From Mucilaginibacter pallidiroseus (GTDB lineage: Bacteria > Bacteroidota > Bacteroidia > Sphingobacteriales > Sphingobacteriaceae): a stretch of 64,000 nt of DNA. The translations under genes were made by a program, and so were the position numbers. Location: positions 1 to 64,000 of the forward strand of contig NZ_VOEJ01000001.1 of the NCBI RefSeq assembly GCF_007846085.1, written 5' to 3'. This document shows positions 9,456 through 18,335 of the stretch, in pieces (positions within the stretch are counted from its first letter, which is position 1; every line of letters begins with the position of its first letter). The notes below the pieces were generated by a model that ran no database searches, had not been told where the DNA came from, and was given only the letters and a program-made list of their open reading frames with translations.

Positions 9456-10561
9456 ATTTTCCTAATTAATAATTATGATTTTTAATTTGTTTGTTAGTGA
9501 TTTCAAGAGTTCCAAACAATTGTCTTTATTTATATTTAATGGGTAATGCCATAAACCTATATTTATTTGCTTTACCAACAGTCCAATTTGATATTTATCA
9601 AAAATATCTCGCCTGCTAAATCTTAGCTGTTTCTTTTTACGCAAATTGTGTGGTGTAAATACGCATTTTTATTGTATTGTTGTTGGAACAGATTCTTTAA
9701 GTGAAAGTTATGGTCGTTTTATCACGCTTATGCATAAATTAACAAATGCTTTAGCGTGCGCTTTTAAGCCTTGATATTTAATATTTGCTGGTATGGCAGC
9801 ACTTATAATACATATTCATTAAATAGAAGATTTTAAAAAGCGTTAACAATTAACGTATGGCATTATGCTATTTTAAATAGCGTTGTGTGAATGTTTTTAG
9901 CTGTTTTTTCCAACAACTACGCTGTACTGGCTCTTTCCGTATCAGCCCCAACTATAATAAATGTTATGTCCGCAATGCTTTTTAGGTTAATCCCTTTTTG
10001 TTATGCAGGTAGGGGAAAAAGCAGATTTTATACTGAGCTGGCGCATTTTTTAGAAATTATACTTTATTTAAGCTTTTGCTCGCAGTCCACAAGTCTGGTT
10101 TTGGAGCTTAAACTAGTAAAAACGGTCAACCACGCATTGGTTAATCAAAGATTTGGTATAGGATTTGGCTATGTGCGATCAACAGACTTTTCCTCGACAC
10201 CCATTGTAAACAATGGTATCATAGATCTTTTTGTGTTCACTTGGTTTATACTTCACGCAATTTGTGGTTTAAAATTAAAAATACGGTAGTATCAATTTGC
10301 TATAAGTTGGGTTTGCTTTTTGTAGATCTGATAATGATGGCTTCTGTGCCGGAATTTAGCTATTTATCGCTGTGGATTTATATAGCTCTCGGCTTTGTAA
10401 TTCAGCACCTAAAAGTGGAGCCATATAACTATAAAAAGCAAAATACTGCAATAGTCGGACGGATTTTTTCAAAAAGCAACTTAGCTATCTGGGCAAAACT
10501 TCTTTCTGAGGTCTGACATTTCAATAATTTTTAAATTTCAGAAAACTCACTACGCCCTTAA
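9456..10561. other. AT-rich stretch without a convincing gene
   Basis: About 1.1 kb between the helix-turn-helix gene and the terminator of the next gene. Open frames exist (for example 9462-9644 minus, 9891-10289 plus, 10241-10516 plus), but their translations show no domain, no coherent signal peptide and atypical composition. The two plus-strand ones overlap each other. I see no RNA gene or repeat. It may be remnant DNA from a lost partner of the 9072 gene. Confidence 0.5.
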
Positions 10562-10563
10562 AT

Positions 10564-10598
10564 AAAAAAGCCCTTATCAGTAATATACCGATAAGGGC
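10564..10598 (-). terminator. Intrinsic terminator of the glycoside hydrolase gene
   Basis: Perfect 9-bp stem GCCCTTATC (10570-10578) / GATAAGGGC (10590-10598) with an 11-nt loop. On the minus strand it is followed by six T. It lies 20 nt past the stop of the 10619-11728 gene. Confidence 0.9.
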
Positions 10599-10618
10599 CT
10601 CTGTATAATTTTTGTGGT

Positions 10619-11728
10619 TTATTTCAATAAAAGTGCATCAGCTGAAAGCTTATTCTTCCATACCTTAAATGGAGTTGTCCATTTCATTAATCCGTAGTTA
10701 GATTCTTGCCAGCTTTTTACCGGTTCGTCAAATAATTCGTAAGCTATGGCAACTTTAACCTGTGGGTTTCTCTTGCATTTTACTAAAAAGTTTGCTATAA
10801 ACTCTTTCTGCGCCGCCTCATTCTGTGCAGCAGTGAGAGATGATTTGTATCGATAATTAAATTCCGTGAACCAAATAGGTTTGTTAGGGAAAAGACTTGA
10901 TAGTTTTAAGGTGATATCCGGGATGTTATTTGGAGATTTTGGTGCATTGTTTTCCATGTCAGAATACCATTGGTAAGCAACAACATCGTAATTTACTCCA
11001 TACCAATCCAGCATCCTTAAAAACGCATAATGTAACCATCCGGCGCCGATCATCGTTTTTGCGCCAGGGTCTTTAGATTTGATGCCATCATCCATACCCT
11101 TTAAATATGCTGCAGTGACGTTGAACTTAGCACGATCGTAGTGATCCTGGCTTCGTCCGGTGGTTTTAGGCAGTAGCAGATCAAGTTCAAGATCGTTACC
11201 AAGGTTGTAATAGGTAAAATACTTGCCATATTTTGCAGCAAAATTTGCACCCAATGTTTTGCCTTTTTTATAAGACTCTGCCTGGCTATCATTAAAATCC
11301 ATGGTGCGCAAGTATATCATGGGTAAGATGTTAACACTGCCGGCGGCAGCAGCTTCCAGCAAAGGATCAAACAGGTGCGGTACGGTAACTGTTCCGCTAG
11401 ATGTCACCAGTGCGCCAATGCGATACCAGTTCATGCCCATTCCTTTAATAAGTTTAATCTGTGTAGCTGCAGACACATTTTGATAAGGCTCACTTCCGAA
11501 AGGATGGCCAACAACACCGGTTTGCAAGGCAGAGCCGCTAAGAAGATTTTGAATTGAGCCTACGGCCATGGCAGAACCTGAAAGTTCTGATGCTGATCCG
11601 ATAGTTGCCTCAGTTTTGCTACTATCTGAAAGGGGTAAAGTAGCATCTTCTTTTTTGCACGAAAACAGTCCAATCAACGCGGTACACAACAACACTCCGT
11701 GCTTTTTAATTTTGTAAGTTTTAATCAT
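10619..11728 (-). CDS. Lipoprotein, TIM-barrel glycoside hydrolase-like
   Basis: 369 residues with a lipoprotein signal peptide (CTALIGLFSCKK, Cys about 24) and a Ser/Ala-rich linker. The body from about residue 70 looks like a clan GH-A (beta/alpha)8 barrel: MGMNWYRIG near strand 1, YYNLGNDLELD where strand 4 normally carries the Asn-Glu acid/base pair, VVAYQWYSD near strand 6, and IWFTEFNY with the expected strand-7 nucleophile Glu. The strand-4 site reads Asn-Asp rather than Asn-Glu, so activity may be altered or the acid may be the nearby Glu. The substrate cannot be told. It would act at the outer membrane or periplasm. It is monocistronic with its own terminator; an acyltransferase gene follows upstream on the same strand. 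Confidence 0.65.
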   Translation of the reverse strand: MIKTYKIKKHGVLLCTALIGLFSCKKEDATLPLSDSSKTEATIGSASELSGSAMAVGSIQNLLSGSALQTGVVGHPFGSEPYQNVSAATQIKLIKGMGMNWYRIGALVTSSGTVTVPHLFDPLLEAAAAGSVNILPMIYLRTMDFNDSQAESYKKGKTLGANFAAKYGKYFTYYNLGNDLELDLLLPKTTGRSQDHYDRAKFNVTAAYLKGMDDGIKSKDPGAKTMIGAGWLHYAFLRMLDWYGVNYDVVAYQWYSDMENNAPKSPNNIPDITLKLSSLFPNKPIWFTEFNYRYKSSLTAAQNEAAQKEFIANFLVKCKRNPQVKVAIAYELFDEPVKSWQESNYGLMKWTTPFKVWKNKLSADALLLK

Positions 11729-12091
11729 TATAAGGGGTTTTTAAAAAGATTTAACCTTTTAACGGTAAAACTTATAGGAATGATATAGTAGATGACATTT
11801 TAATTAGAAATTACTAAAAGTAAGCACTAAGAAAACATTTACTTACGGCGAATGTATGCTGACGATTGTGATTGGGTGCCAACTTTAATTTAAGACGTCA
11901 TGTGACCACAAGCTGTATGGAGAAGATGTGGCTTGTCTTTAGATTTTTTAAATGTTTTTCAGATAATTGCTTGAGACGGCTGAAATACAACCACATACTT
12001 GTGTGTAGTACACACTAATAAAATTTAACTTAAGTTGCCGGATGCGCTAATAATTCATCCATTGCTATACGCAAACACCCTTACAATGATT
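11729..12091. other. Intergenic region, nothing recognised
   Basis: AT-rich region of 363 bp between two minus-strand genes. It presumably carries the promoter of the glycoside hydrolase gene. I see no open frame, hairpin or repeat worth naming. Confidence 0.5.
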
Positions 12092-13177
12092 TTATACCAC
12101 TGCGGAGCCTGAAGAGGGCTCTTGATGTATTAGTTTATCGTTTTCTTTAGCGCTGATTACTGGCTTGCCGAATTTGAGCTTCTCGCCAAAAAGTAGAGTA
12201 GACAAAAGTTTAAATCTTCCTAAAACCAATTGAAGAGCAACCGGAAACAAAACGCCCGCTGCTACGCCACATGAAACCTGAATAACCATGTTATTTATAT
12301 GAAGCTTATTCATTATCACACGTGATGCAACAGCGCCTAAAATATGAAATAAATATATCCCGTAAGAGAAGCCTCCCAGCCAAATCAACTTTTTATTTGT
12401 CCAATTAAGCCGTATCAATAATATGCATGCCGACGAGCCTACTAAGAATGCCAGTAAACTGTTAATTCTAACATTGTCGGCAATATTAAAAAGGTACAAC
12501 TGATATGTATAACAACATATAAATATCACGACCGCAACGTAAACGGTGCCGGTTTTGAATACGGTGTCATAAAACCTTTTCAATATTAAACCAAGTGTAA
12601 AGAACGTGAGCAAAAACGGAACCTTATTGATGCTGAAATTATTGAACTTATAAGGTAGAAGAATGTAAATGAGTGCCGATATTACCAGGCACAACATAGC
12701 ATACTTAAACGATTTTAGGAGATTGAAATTTTCCAGTATTACAATTATTAAAAACACAATGAGCATACCCTGCAAAAACCAAAAATGTGCATATGGGTAC
12801 AGGTAAATAAAGCGGATATCTGCAAGGTTGGTTTTTGCATTTGTACCAGGGCTAAAGTGTTGTATCAGGTAAAACAGCGTGGAGACGACAATAAGTGGGA
12901 TAAGAAGCCGGTTAATCTTTCCTAAAATAAATTTACCGTTTGACGGAAACTTATATACAGGTTTGTAAGCGTATATATAGCCCGACATTACCGTAAAAAG
13001 TGGCATGCGTATATATTCAAACGCATAGTAAAAAAACCTCCAGGATGAGTTGTCTGCAACTTTTAGCCCATCTGTTGCTTTTGCTCCAATTACATGCCCC
13101 GAAACCATTAATATAATAGCAACGCCACGTAAAGTTTCGATAGCTAAATTTTTGTTTGCTTTACCGGTGTTAAGCAT
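12092..13177 (-). CDS. Membrane acyltransferase family 3
   Basis: 361 residues with about ten hydrophobic segments. The N-terminus, IETLRGVAIILMVSGHVIG, carries the Arg and the His typical of acyltransferase family 3 (OafA/NolL-like), which transfers acetyl or other acyl groups to extracytoplasmic sugars. YIRMPLFTVMSGYIY is a second family block. Acetylation of an exopolysaccharide or lipopolysaccharide is likely but not shown. Neighbours are the glycoside hydrolase-like lipoprotein and, further on, a NusG/UpxY-like regulator, so a role in surface polysaccharide is a reasonable inference. The ATG at 13177 gives a short cytosolic start before the first helix. Confidence 0.85.
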   Translation of the reverse strand: MLNTGKANKNLAIETLRGVAIILMVSGHVIGAKATDGLKVADNSSWRFFYYAFEYIRMPLFTVMSGYIYAYKPVYKFPSNGKFILGKINRLLIPLIVVSTLFYLIQHFSPGTNAKTNLADIRFIYLYPYAHFWFLQGMLIVFLIIVILENFNLLKSFKYAMLCLVISALIYILLPYKFNNFSINKVPFLLTFFTLGLILKRFYDTVFKTGTVYVAVVIFICCYTYQLYLFNIADNVRINSLLAFLVGSSACILLIRLNWTNKKLIWLGGFSYGIYLFHILGAVASRVIMNKLHINNMVIQVSCGVAAGVLFPVALQLVLGRFKLLSTLLFGEKLKFGKPVISAKENDKLIHQEPSSGSAVV

Positions 13178-13258
13178 GTTGTAATTGTTTAAAAAGGTTT
13201 ACGAAGTTTTTACCACTTGCGAATGAATGCGCAATTTTATCTGATCTATAACAGGGAG

Positions 13259-13621
13259 TTACGGAATAACTATTTTGGAATTCCATACCTCATCTTGAGC
13301 GCGCACCGAGGTGTTCAAAAAAACTTGTTTGCCGCTTCGGCTGTAAACGCCGAGCGTAATTGGCTGCTTGGCATCTAACGACTGAATGTTGATGTCCAGG
13401 TTATAGTTTGCTTTGTACCTGATGTAATTTATAGCCGTACTTTCGTTTACTGTAAAGCTGTTAAGCTGGCCGGCAGTTGTGTAACTAACGCTGCAGTTGC
13501 TGCATTTAACAGTAAGTTTTGCATAGCCGTAGTCGCGGTCTGTTCCATCGAATTTCTTACAGCTAAACACCATTAATGATAATGTAAATAATAAAAGGAC
13601 TTTTTTAGTAGAATTAAGCAT
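13259..13621 (-). CDS. Small lipoprotein (paralog of 15647-16054)
   Basis: About 120 residues from the ATG at 13621. I prefer this start over 13666 because it begins directly with a lipoprotein signal peptide (LLLFTLSLMVFSCKK). The mature part has AKLTVKCSNCSVSYTT, a short beta-rich body, GVYSRSGKQVFLN and ends VWNSKIVIP. The protein at 15647 shares KLTVQCAGQC, NVYSREGKQIYHN and IWSAKVLIP, so the two are diverged duplicates on opposite strands 2 kb apart. The paired cysteines are conserved as CxxC here and CxxxC there. Function unknown; a small beta-sandwich on the outer membrane is my guess from the pattern. Confidence 0.75.
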   Translation of the reverse strand: MLNSTKKVLLLFTLSLMVFSCKKFDGTDRDYGYAKLTVKCSNCSVSYTTAGQLNSFTVNESTAINYIRYKANYNLDINIQSLDAKQPITLGVYSRSGKQVFLNTSVRAQDEVWNSKIVIP

Positions 13622-13964
13622 CGTGAGTGTTGGCTGTTTAAGCGATATTGTATTGGTTTGTTCCATAATAAGTTTAATAACCGTAAAGGTATAACAACCA
13701 TAAAGCCCAATATTCTTATTTACAAGGTTGTATAGCCAAATGAGTAGGTGTGTGAAAGTACCGGGAATATGGCTGCAGCTTAATCAGTTTAAAAGCCTGT
13801 TTAAACCCTTAATTCCAAATTTGAGATTATAGTGAGCATACAAGTATTAAGCGGTTTTAAGCGCAGGTGAGAATAATTATCTTGGGGTCTTGATAACTAT
13901 GTGTGCAAAAAGAGTAACTTAATCGTTATCAAAACGTATAAGTTTGTAACCCTAAAATATTTAA
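13622..13964. other. Divergent intergenic region
   Basis: 343 bp of AT-rich DNA between a minus-strand lipoprotein gene and a plus-strand small gene. It should contain promoters for both directions. I could not pick out a convincing -33/-7 pair or any hairpin. Confidence 0.45.
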
Positions 13965-14192
13965 ATGAAAAGAATAGCCACCGCCATAAAAGTATTTATG
14001 CTTCTGATATCCAAAAAGGACATTAGTTTGAGCTTAAGGTATGATGAGAAAGAGCTAATTTTTGAGGAAGGGGCCTATGCCGAGAAAACGGCATTTTTAA
14101 AAGATCTGCAAAAGCGCAATAATCTTCCGGATCACGTTCTTAATCAATACAAGGACGTCCTTTCCGACTTTGATCATAAAAATAAAGTTTGA
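13965..14192 (+). CDS. Small hypothetical protein
   Basis: 75 residues: a hydrophobic Lys-rich N-terminal 15 residues, then a charged helical part (EEGAYAEKTAFLKDLQKRNN). No family recognised. It stands alone between minus-strand genes. It is likely real because composition and codon use look ordinary, but nothing confirms it. Confidence 0.45.
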   Translation: MKRIATAIKVFMLLISKKDISLSLRYDEKELIFEEGAYAEKTAFLKDLQKRNNLPDHVLNQYKDVLSDFDHKNKV

Positions 14193-14233
14193 TTTTTCGA
14201 GCAATCAATTGGTTGTCTGCCCGCATCAAACGC

Positions 14234-14569
14234 TTATTGATTAAATAACAGGCCTTCCAATAAGCCTTTTTTAAAAGTATTTACGTCATTAAACAGCAAA
14301 TCATTTACGTCAAAGCTGCCGTCTAACCATTCTCTTGCATCTAAAGCTGCCCGCCATAAAGGGTTATCCGGGTACTCATGAAATAGTTCGGTAGGCGTCA
14401 AGAAGTTTGAATTTATCCATACAATGGTGCGATTGTTTTTTAGAACATCAATCATTGCAGCAATTCTCTTCTTATTATCATGTCCAAAACAGCAGTATGG
14501 AACGCAAGTAATCAGGTTTTTTTCAAGCTTCAAAATGGCTTCCTGAACATCTTTTAATGCTCTTTGCAT
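14234..14569 (-). CDS. Hypothetical protein, 111 residues
   Basis: Soluble and probably alpha/beta, beginning MQRALKDVQEAILKLEKN. The N-terminal helix is followed by CVPYCCFGHDNKKR, with three cysteines and a His close together, then TIVWINSNFLTP and a Trp-rich C-terminal half. I do not recognise it. The Cys cluster could bind a metal, but it lacks a standard spacing. No operon partner. Confidence 0.5.
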   Translation of the reverse strand: MQRALKDVQEAILKLEKNLITCVPYCCFGHDNKKRIAAMIDVLKNNRTIVWINSNFLTPTELFHEYPDNPLWRAALDAREWLDGSFDVNDLLFNDVNTFKKGLLEGLLFNQ

Positions 14570-15030
14570 ATATTAATCAATAGTTAGGAATGTTTACGTT
14601 GAAAGCCACTTTAAGGTTGCTTAATTTATTAAATTGATTAATATCATTCAAAGAGCTTCGCAGGTAAGGCAGCTTATCCGCTAAATAAGGTTTAATATTT
14701 GTTGATTAAATAAATGTTGTCCTGTATTCATAATTGCTGCCTTTTTCCTAGATAAATCACTGCCGGTTATATAAGTGTCCGTAATGATCACAAGGGCTTC
14801 ATTGACTGCTTTCCACACGCGTATGCCTACTTTTTCAAAATTTATATTCCGGTCGTAAAACTTGGTCCTATCTTAAAGGCAATGTATAGCACCTCAATCA
14901 CCACTTGAAATTGACGCGTGCATGTACAATGTAGTTGGCAGGAGCGTTTGGCCGTTGTATATATCTTTACGTATCACAGGCCGGGTTCGTTTTTTTGCTT
15001 TATAAAATAGTTCGAGGGTGTCAGCGTCAC
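14570..15030. other. Gene-free stretch
   Basis: 461 bp upstream of the 14234 gene and downstream of the pseudogene at 15031. Only short interrupted frames are present. It looks like decayed DNA continuous with the pseudogene. Confidence 0.4.
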
Positions 15031-15399
15031 TTACTTGGCAACATCATGATACGAAGCAATCTTTCTTACTAAAACAGGTAAGTTTTTATCAGCCGTTTCA
15101 AAGTAAGCGGCGGTTATTTCATCTGTACCTTCAATTGTTTCCTCACCATTGATATTATTATCATAATAAGCGAAGCCAACTTTTGTATTAAAATGCAGGG
15201 CTTGCAAAATCATCTGCAACCCTGGCTCCCAGTCATTTTATGCTTCATATTGCCAAATTACGCTTAGCTTCAATTTTTAGCTGTTGCGGATAGTGTCAAC
15301 CTTTAAATTATGTGACAGTGTAAATATTAGGCCTTTAGCTACAGGTTGCAGCCCGAAATCTTCAATAGCTACTCGAACCTTTTCGCTATTCGCTGTATT
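15031..15399 (-). pseudogene. Unrecognised gene with two in-frame stops
   Basis: A single minus-strand frame reads as credible protein from about 15399 down to TAA at 15031, but is broken by TAA at 15279-15277 and TAA at 15240-15238. The pieces are SEKVRVAIEDFGLQPVAKG, then KLKLSVIWQYEA, then NDWEPGLQMILQALHFNTKV onwards through ITAAYFETADKNLPVLVRK. Neither stop shifts the frame, which argues for point mutations rather than indel errors. I cannot assign a family. No start codon is visible, so the 5' end is lost too. Confidence 0.55.
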
Positions 15400-15646
15400 T
15401 CAATTTGATCAGCCTGCCCGTTACCATCTGCCAGTTTTTACTCGTCTATAATTGGGTTAAATGCAAAATTTTGCGTTAGGCCGATTAGCAGGTTTATCAA
15501 CACTAAAGGTTAAATAATGAAAACTTACAACTTTGTAAGATAGCCTCCTGATAATCAATGTTTACATAGTTGCACAACCTGTTATACACTTTAATTGGTA
15601 ACGGCTTTTTATAATACCCAAAGGCTAATTTTATGAAAATTTAAAT

Positions 15647-16054
15647 ATGAAAAAATCATACAATATGCTTTTGCTTCCTGCGTCAAAAAGATCTGTTTTT
15701 AGCTGTTTAGCGTTGCTGGCTTTATCATTCGCGTTTAATTCGGGATGTAAAAAAGACGATGCAAACCCCGACAAGGAGTTTGGCGAGGGTAAATTAACTG
15801 TACAATGTGCCGGGCAGTGTATTGTACGTTACAGTGTTGCAGACAATGTTAATAATGCTATTGTTAATAAAACCCAGGGAGAGTATCGCATAAAATATCA
15901 AAGAAATTATGCCTTAGCTATTGATGTTACACCTGCAGATGTTGACCAAAACATTGTTGTGAACGTTTACAGCCGCGAGGGTAAACAAATATACCATAAC
16001 GAGGCCAACAAAAGTGTTAACAGCATTTGGTCGGCAAAGGTGTTGATACCGTAA
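15647..16054 (+). CDS. Small lipoprotein (paralog of 13259-13621)
   Basis: 135 residues with a signal peptide ending ALSFAFNSGCKKDD (lipid-modified Cys about 34). The mature domain shares three blocks with the 13259 protein: KLTVQCAGQC, NVYSREGKQIYHN and the C-terminal IWSAKVLIP. Length and hydrophobic pattern suggest a single small beta-rich domain. It lies just before, and convergent to, the helix-turn-helix/NusG-like operon. Function unknown. Confidence 0.75.
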   Translation: MKKSYNMLLLPASKRSVFSCLALLALSFAFNSGCKKDDANPDKEFGEGKLTVQCAGQCIVRYSVADNVNNAIVNKTQGEYRIKYQRNYALAIDVTPADVDQNIVVNVYSREGKQIYHNEANKSVNSIWSAKVLIP

Positions 16055-16165
16055 TCAAAGTGAATAATTAATAAGCAGGTTTTTATAGTTCAGTTATAGT
16101 TAGTAAAGGCAGAGCGACGTATGTCAATCTGCCTTTTACCTTTTCGTCCGCTTTTGTAGTGGTTA

Positions 16166-16507
16166 TCATAAGCTTTTATGGTACTGCTCAAGCAAAAGGT
16201 TGTTATATTTTTCTAAAAGATCAATATATCTATCCTTCCATACCGGGCCTCCTTCCACATTATCGGAAGCGAGGTCATCTAATGGCTTGATAAAGTCGTC
16301 GGCGGTAAATAATTCCGGGAATTCTACAGAAAAATCATGATTTATAAAGTGGCCAATGCGGTGTATTATATCAGGCTTAAGATATTTTTGATTAAACCAG
16401 TTATAAACGCACTTTCTGTTAATGTCTGCCAGCCGTGCAAGTTCGCTGATGCTAAAGCCCTTTTTTCTGATAGTAAGTTCAACTATTTGCCCGTAATGTT
16501 TATCCAT
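16166..16507 (-). CDS. Small helix-turn-helix protein, operon partner of a NusG-like factor
   Basis: 113 residues with helix-turn-helix ISELARLADINRKCVYNWF (about 18-36), then a conserved NHDFSVEFPELFT and a C-terminal helix WKDRYIDLLEKYNNLL. It is a clear paralog of the 9072 protein. It starts 18 nt after the NusG-like gene stop, so the two are almost certainly co-transcribed. It may set where or when the antiterminator acts, but this is inference. Confidence 0.72.
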   Translation of the reverse strand: MDKHYGQIVELTIRKKGFSISELARLADINRKCVYNWFNQKYLKPDIIHRIGHFINHDFSVEFPELFTADDFIKPLDDLASDNVEGGPVWKDRYIDLLEKYNNLLLEQYHKSL

Positions 16508-16525
16508 AAGTAATTTGTTGTGATG

Positions 16526-17044
16526 TTATTTTAGTTTGGTTGCAGGTAATATCATATTTGAGTCCACTTTTATAGTTAATGCATAGTTCATGGATTTTAT
16601 CACCATTACAACTGTTTTGCCGTTTATCTGGTCAATAGCACCCATGTAATTGTCCCATAAACCGCCGGTTATTAACGCTTCATCTCCAACTTGAAGACTG
16701 TTTAGCGGCACAGCTTCCAAATCACTGTAACTACTTATAACACGCTTAATGTTTTTAATTTCATTTTCTTGCACAACAGCAGGTTTGCCGCAAAATGTTA
16801 TGTAAGTAACCACGCCCGACGTTTGTACAATTTTTTCTAATTCCCGGGGCGTTGCGTAAACAAACAGGTAAGAATTAAATAAGGGAATTTCGACCGTTTT
16901 ATTCCTGTCTACCCATTTTTTTGTGGTTTTTATGAGCGGACAATACGAAATGATATTTTGATCCTTTAACAACCGATCAACTTTCTTTTCCCATTTTGAT
17001 TTCGTATAAAGCACCATCCAGTTAGGATTGTTGAGGTTTATCAT
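16526..17044 (-). CDS. NusG-like (UpxY/LoaP-type) transcription antiterminator
   Basis: 172 residues. The N-terminal NGN domain shows WMVLYTKSKWEKKVDRLL, SYCPLIKTTKKW and PLFNSYLFVY; a short C-terminal KOW-like part contains LQVGDEALITGGLWDN. This size and the FNSYLFVY block are typical of specialised NusG paralogs, which in Bacteroidota (UpxY) head capsule or exopolysaccharide operons and prevent early termination in the long leader. Here no polysaccharide operon follows: the only downstream partner is a small helix-turn-helix gene. It is therefore an orphan acting in trans, or the remnant of a moved polysaccharide locus. Confidence 0.85.
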   Translation of the reverse strand: MINLNNPNWMVLYTKSKWEKKVDRLLKDQNIISYCPLIKTTKKWVDRNKTVEIPLFNSYLFVYATPRELEKIVQTSGVVTYITFCGKPAVVQENEIKNIKRVISSYSDLEAVPLNSLQVGDEALITGGLWDNYMGAIDQINGKTVVMVIKSMNYALTIKVDSNMILPATKLK

Positions 17045-17740
17045 AATTATTGCCCGCTTTAAGTAAATGGTATCAATTTGTCATTATGGTGAAATAACCA
17101 CACATTTTATCCAAATTAAGGGGAAAGACCTCTTTAATAAGGCAACTAAATTGGTTGTATATGAATTTGTAAAAAGATGTGCATGCATTGCAACTGTTAA
17201 AATAATCCATCTATAGCGTTAATGATAGCCGCCTTAACTAAGAGCACACTTGTCATTTTTCCTTCTACGCTTTATCACCGAGTACTCTTTTATACAGCCT
17301 TTCCCATAAATACACATAAAATGTACAACTGGTCCAAGGCTTAAGCAAGCAGCCTTAATTTGGCTTAAAATTGTATCACATAAAGCTGTATAGCATTTAA
17401 AACTGTAAGCAGACAGGCGAAGCTGTATCTGATGATACGCTTTTACTAGGAAGCCCCGGCAGATTTAAAGAATTAACCGTACCGTAGATGTAAATCATGG
17501 TTTGCTCACCATAGATGACTCTCGCAAATCAAGAATTGTATTGATAAACATAAAGATTTAATCAATTGTAAACCTCGGTGTTAAAGGCTGCCTCTCTCAA
17601 GGGCAGCCTTTTTTAATTTTATGATAGGCTAACTGATAAAGTTCGTTTAATAGATTGTCGCAATCACCGGTTGGTGATGTTACAAGCCGCCGATTATAGG
17701 ATATGTGCAGGTGAGGATGAATTATAGGTACGAATGCAAA
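17045..17740. other. Gene-free region with an orphan terminator
   Basis: Nearly 700 bp without a credible protein. It should hold the promoter and leader of the NusG-like operon at its left end. On the plus strand it ends with a strong terminator (17583-17614) that no plus-strand gene accounts for, so a small RNA or short peptide could be transcribed rightward here. Confidence 0.45.
17583..17614 (+). terminator. Orphan intrinsic terminator
   Basis: 10-bp stem AAAGGCTGCC (17583-17592) / GGCAGCCTTT (17602-17611), 9-nt loop, six T at 17609-17614. The T-run follows on the plus strand only. No plus-strand gene lies in the preceding 1.5 kb. Confidence 0.8.
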
Positions 17741-17992
17741 CTAATCAGGGTTAGTTGACAAGTTGTGTTCCAACAAGTCAATCTGATTGCCAATAGCTTC
17801 CAACTCAGCCATTGAAATGGCCTTCACGCTGCGTGATATAATTTGGTATTTTTTATCAACCCCTTTGTAAATTGTCGCAAGCCAGTTATGCTGATCATAA
17901 ATAAAAATTTGAAGTATAGAAGTTAGCGTATACTTAAAGCTTAGCACGGAACTAGAACCATTGACGTTACATTGAATAGCGGATTTTTTCAT
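17741..17992 (-). CDS. Small hypothetical protein
   Basis: 83 residues, beginning MKKSAIQCNVNG. It alternates beta-prone segments (LQIFIYDQHNWLATIY, KKYQIIS) with a C-terminal helix (AELEAIGNQIDLLEHNL). It resembles in layout, not clearly in sequence, the 101-residue protein upstream on the same strand (37 nt away) and the 91-residue protein at 29370: short beta-sheet then one helix. No known domain. Confidence 0.55.
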   Translation of the reverse strand: MKKSAIQCNVNGSSSVLSFKYTLTSILQIFIYDQHNWLATIYKGVDKKYQIISRSVKAISMAELEAIGNQIDLLEHNLSTNPD

Positions 17993-18029
17993 GGCCTTAC
18001 TTAATTGAACTATATCAGAATTATAAAAT

Positions 18030-18335
18030 TTAGCCTTTATAACTATATTCTTCGCAGGGGACCGACGTAAGTTGCCGACTTGGTTTTAGCGGCCGGCCCT
18101 TACTTTCTACAAGACGCCGGAGCTTTGATATGATAGCCAGTTTTAAATCTGCGCATGGCGTAAAATCAGCTATAAATGTCCAATCCTCTTTGTTATTTAT
18201 TACAACATAGTGAATGGGCGATCCTTGTAAATCATAAATTACGGTACCGTTTTTCTGAGTAAAACGCTTTATTAAAAATAAGATCTTTTTTCCAAAATAG
18301 TAAACATTAAGTCGGTACGTTTTTGGCTTCTTCAT
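18030..18335 (-). CDS. Small hypothetical protein
   Basis: 101 residues, basic, with strands YRLNVYYFGKKILFLIKRF and HYVVINNKEDWTFIADF and a helix DLKLAIISKLRRLVESKG. It is probably co-transcribed with the 17741 gene. The beta-sheet plus terminal helix layout is also seen at 29370. I do not recognise the family. Confidence 0.55.
   Translation of the reverse strand: MKKPKTYRLNVYYFGKKILFLIKRFTQKNGTVIYDLQGSPIHYVVINNKEDWTFIADFTPCADLKLAIISKLRRLVESKGRPLKPSRQLTSVPCEEYSYKG

Noticed and set aside
9891-10516. Two plus-strand open frames (132 and 91 residues) as small membrane proteins
   Set aside because: They overlap each other, have no coherent helix or signal pattern, resemble nothing known, and lie in AT-rich DNA where chance frames are common.
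16526-17044. Housekeeping NusG
   Set aside because: The protein is diverged, lacks the usual neighbours secE and rplK, and matches the specialised UpxY-like form with a small partner gene.
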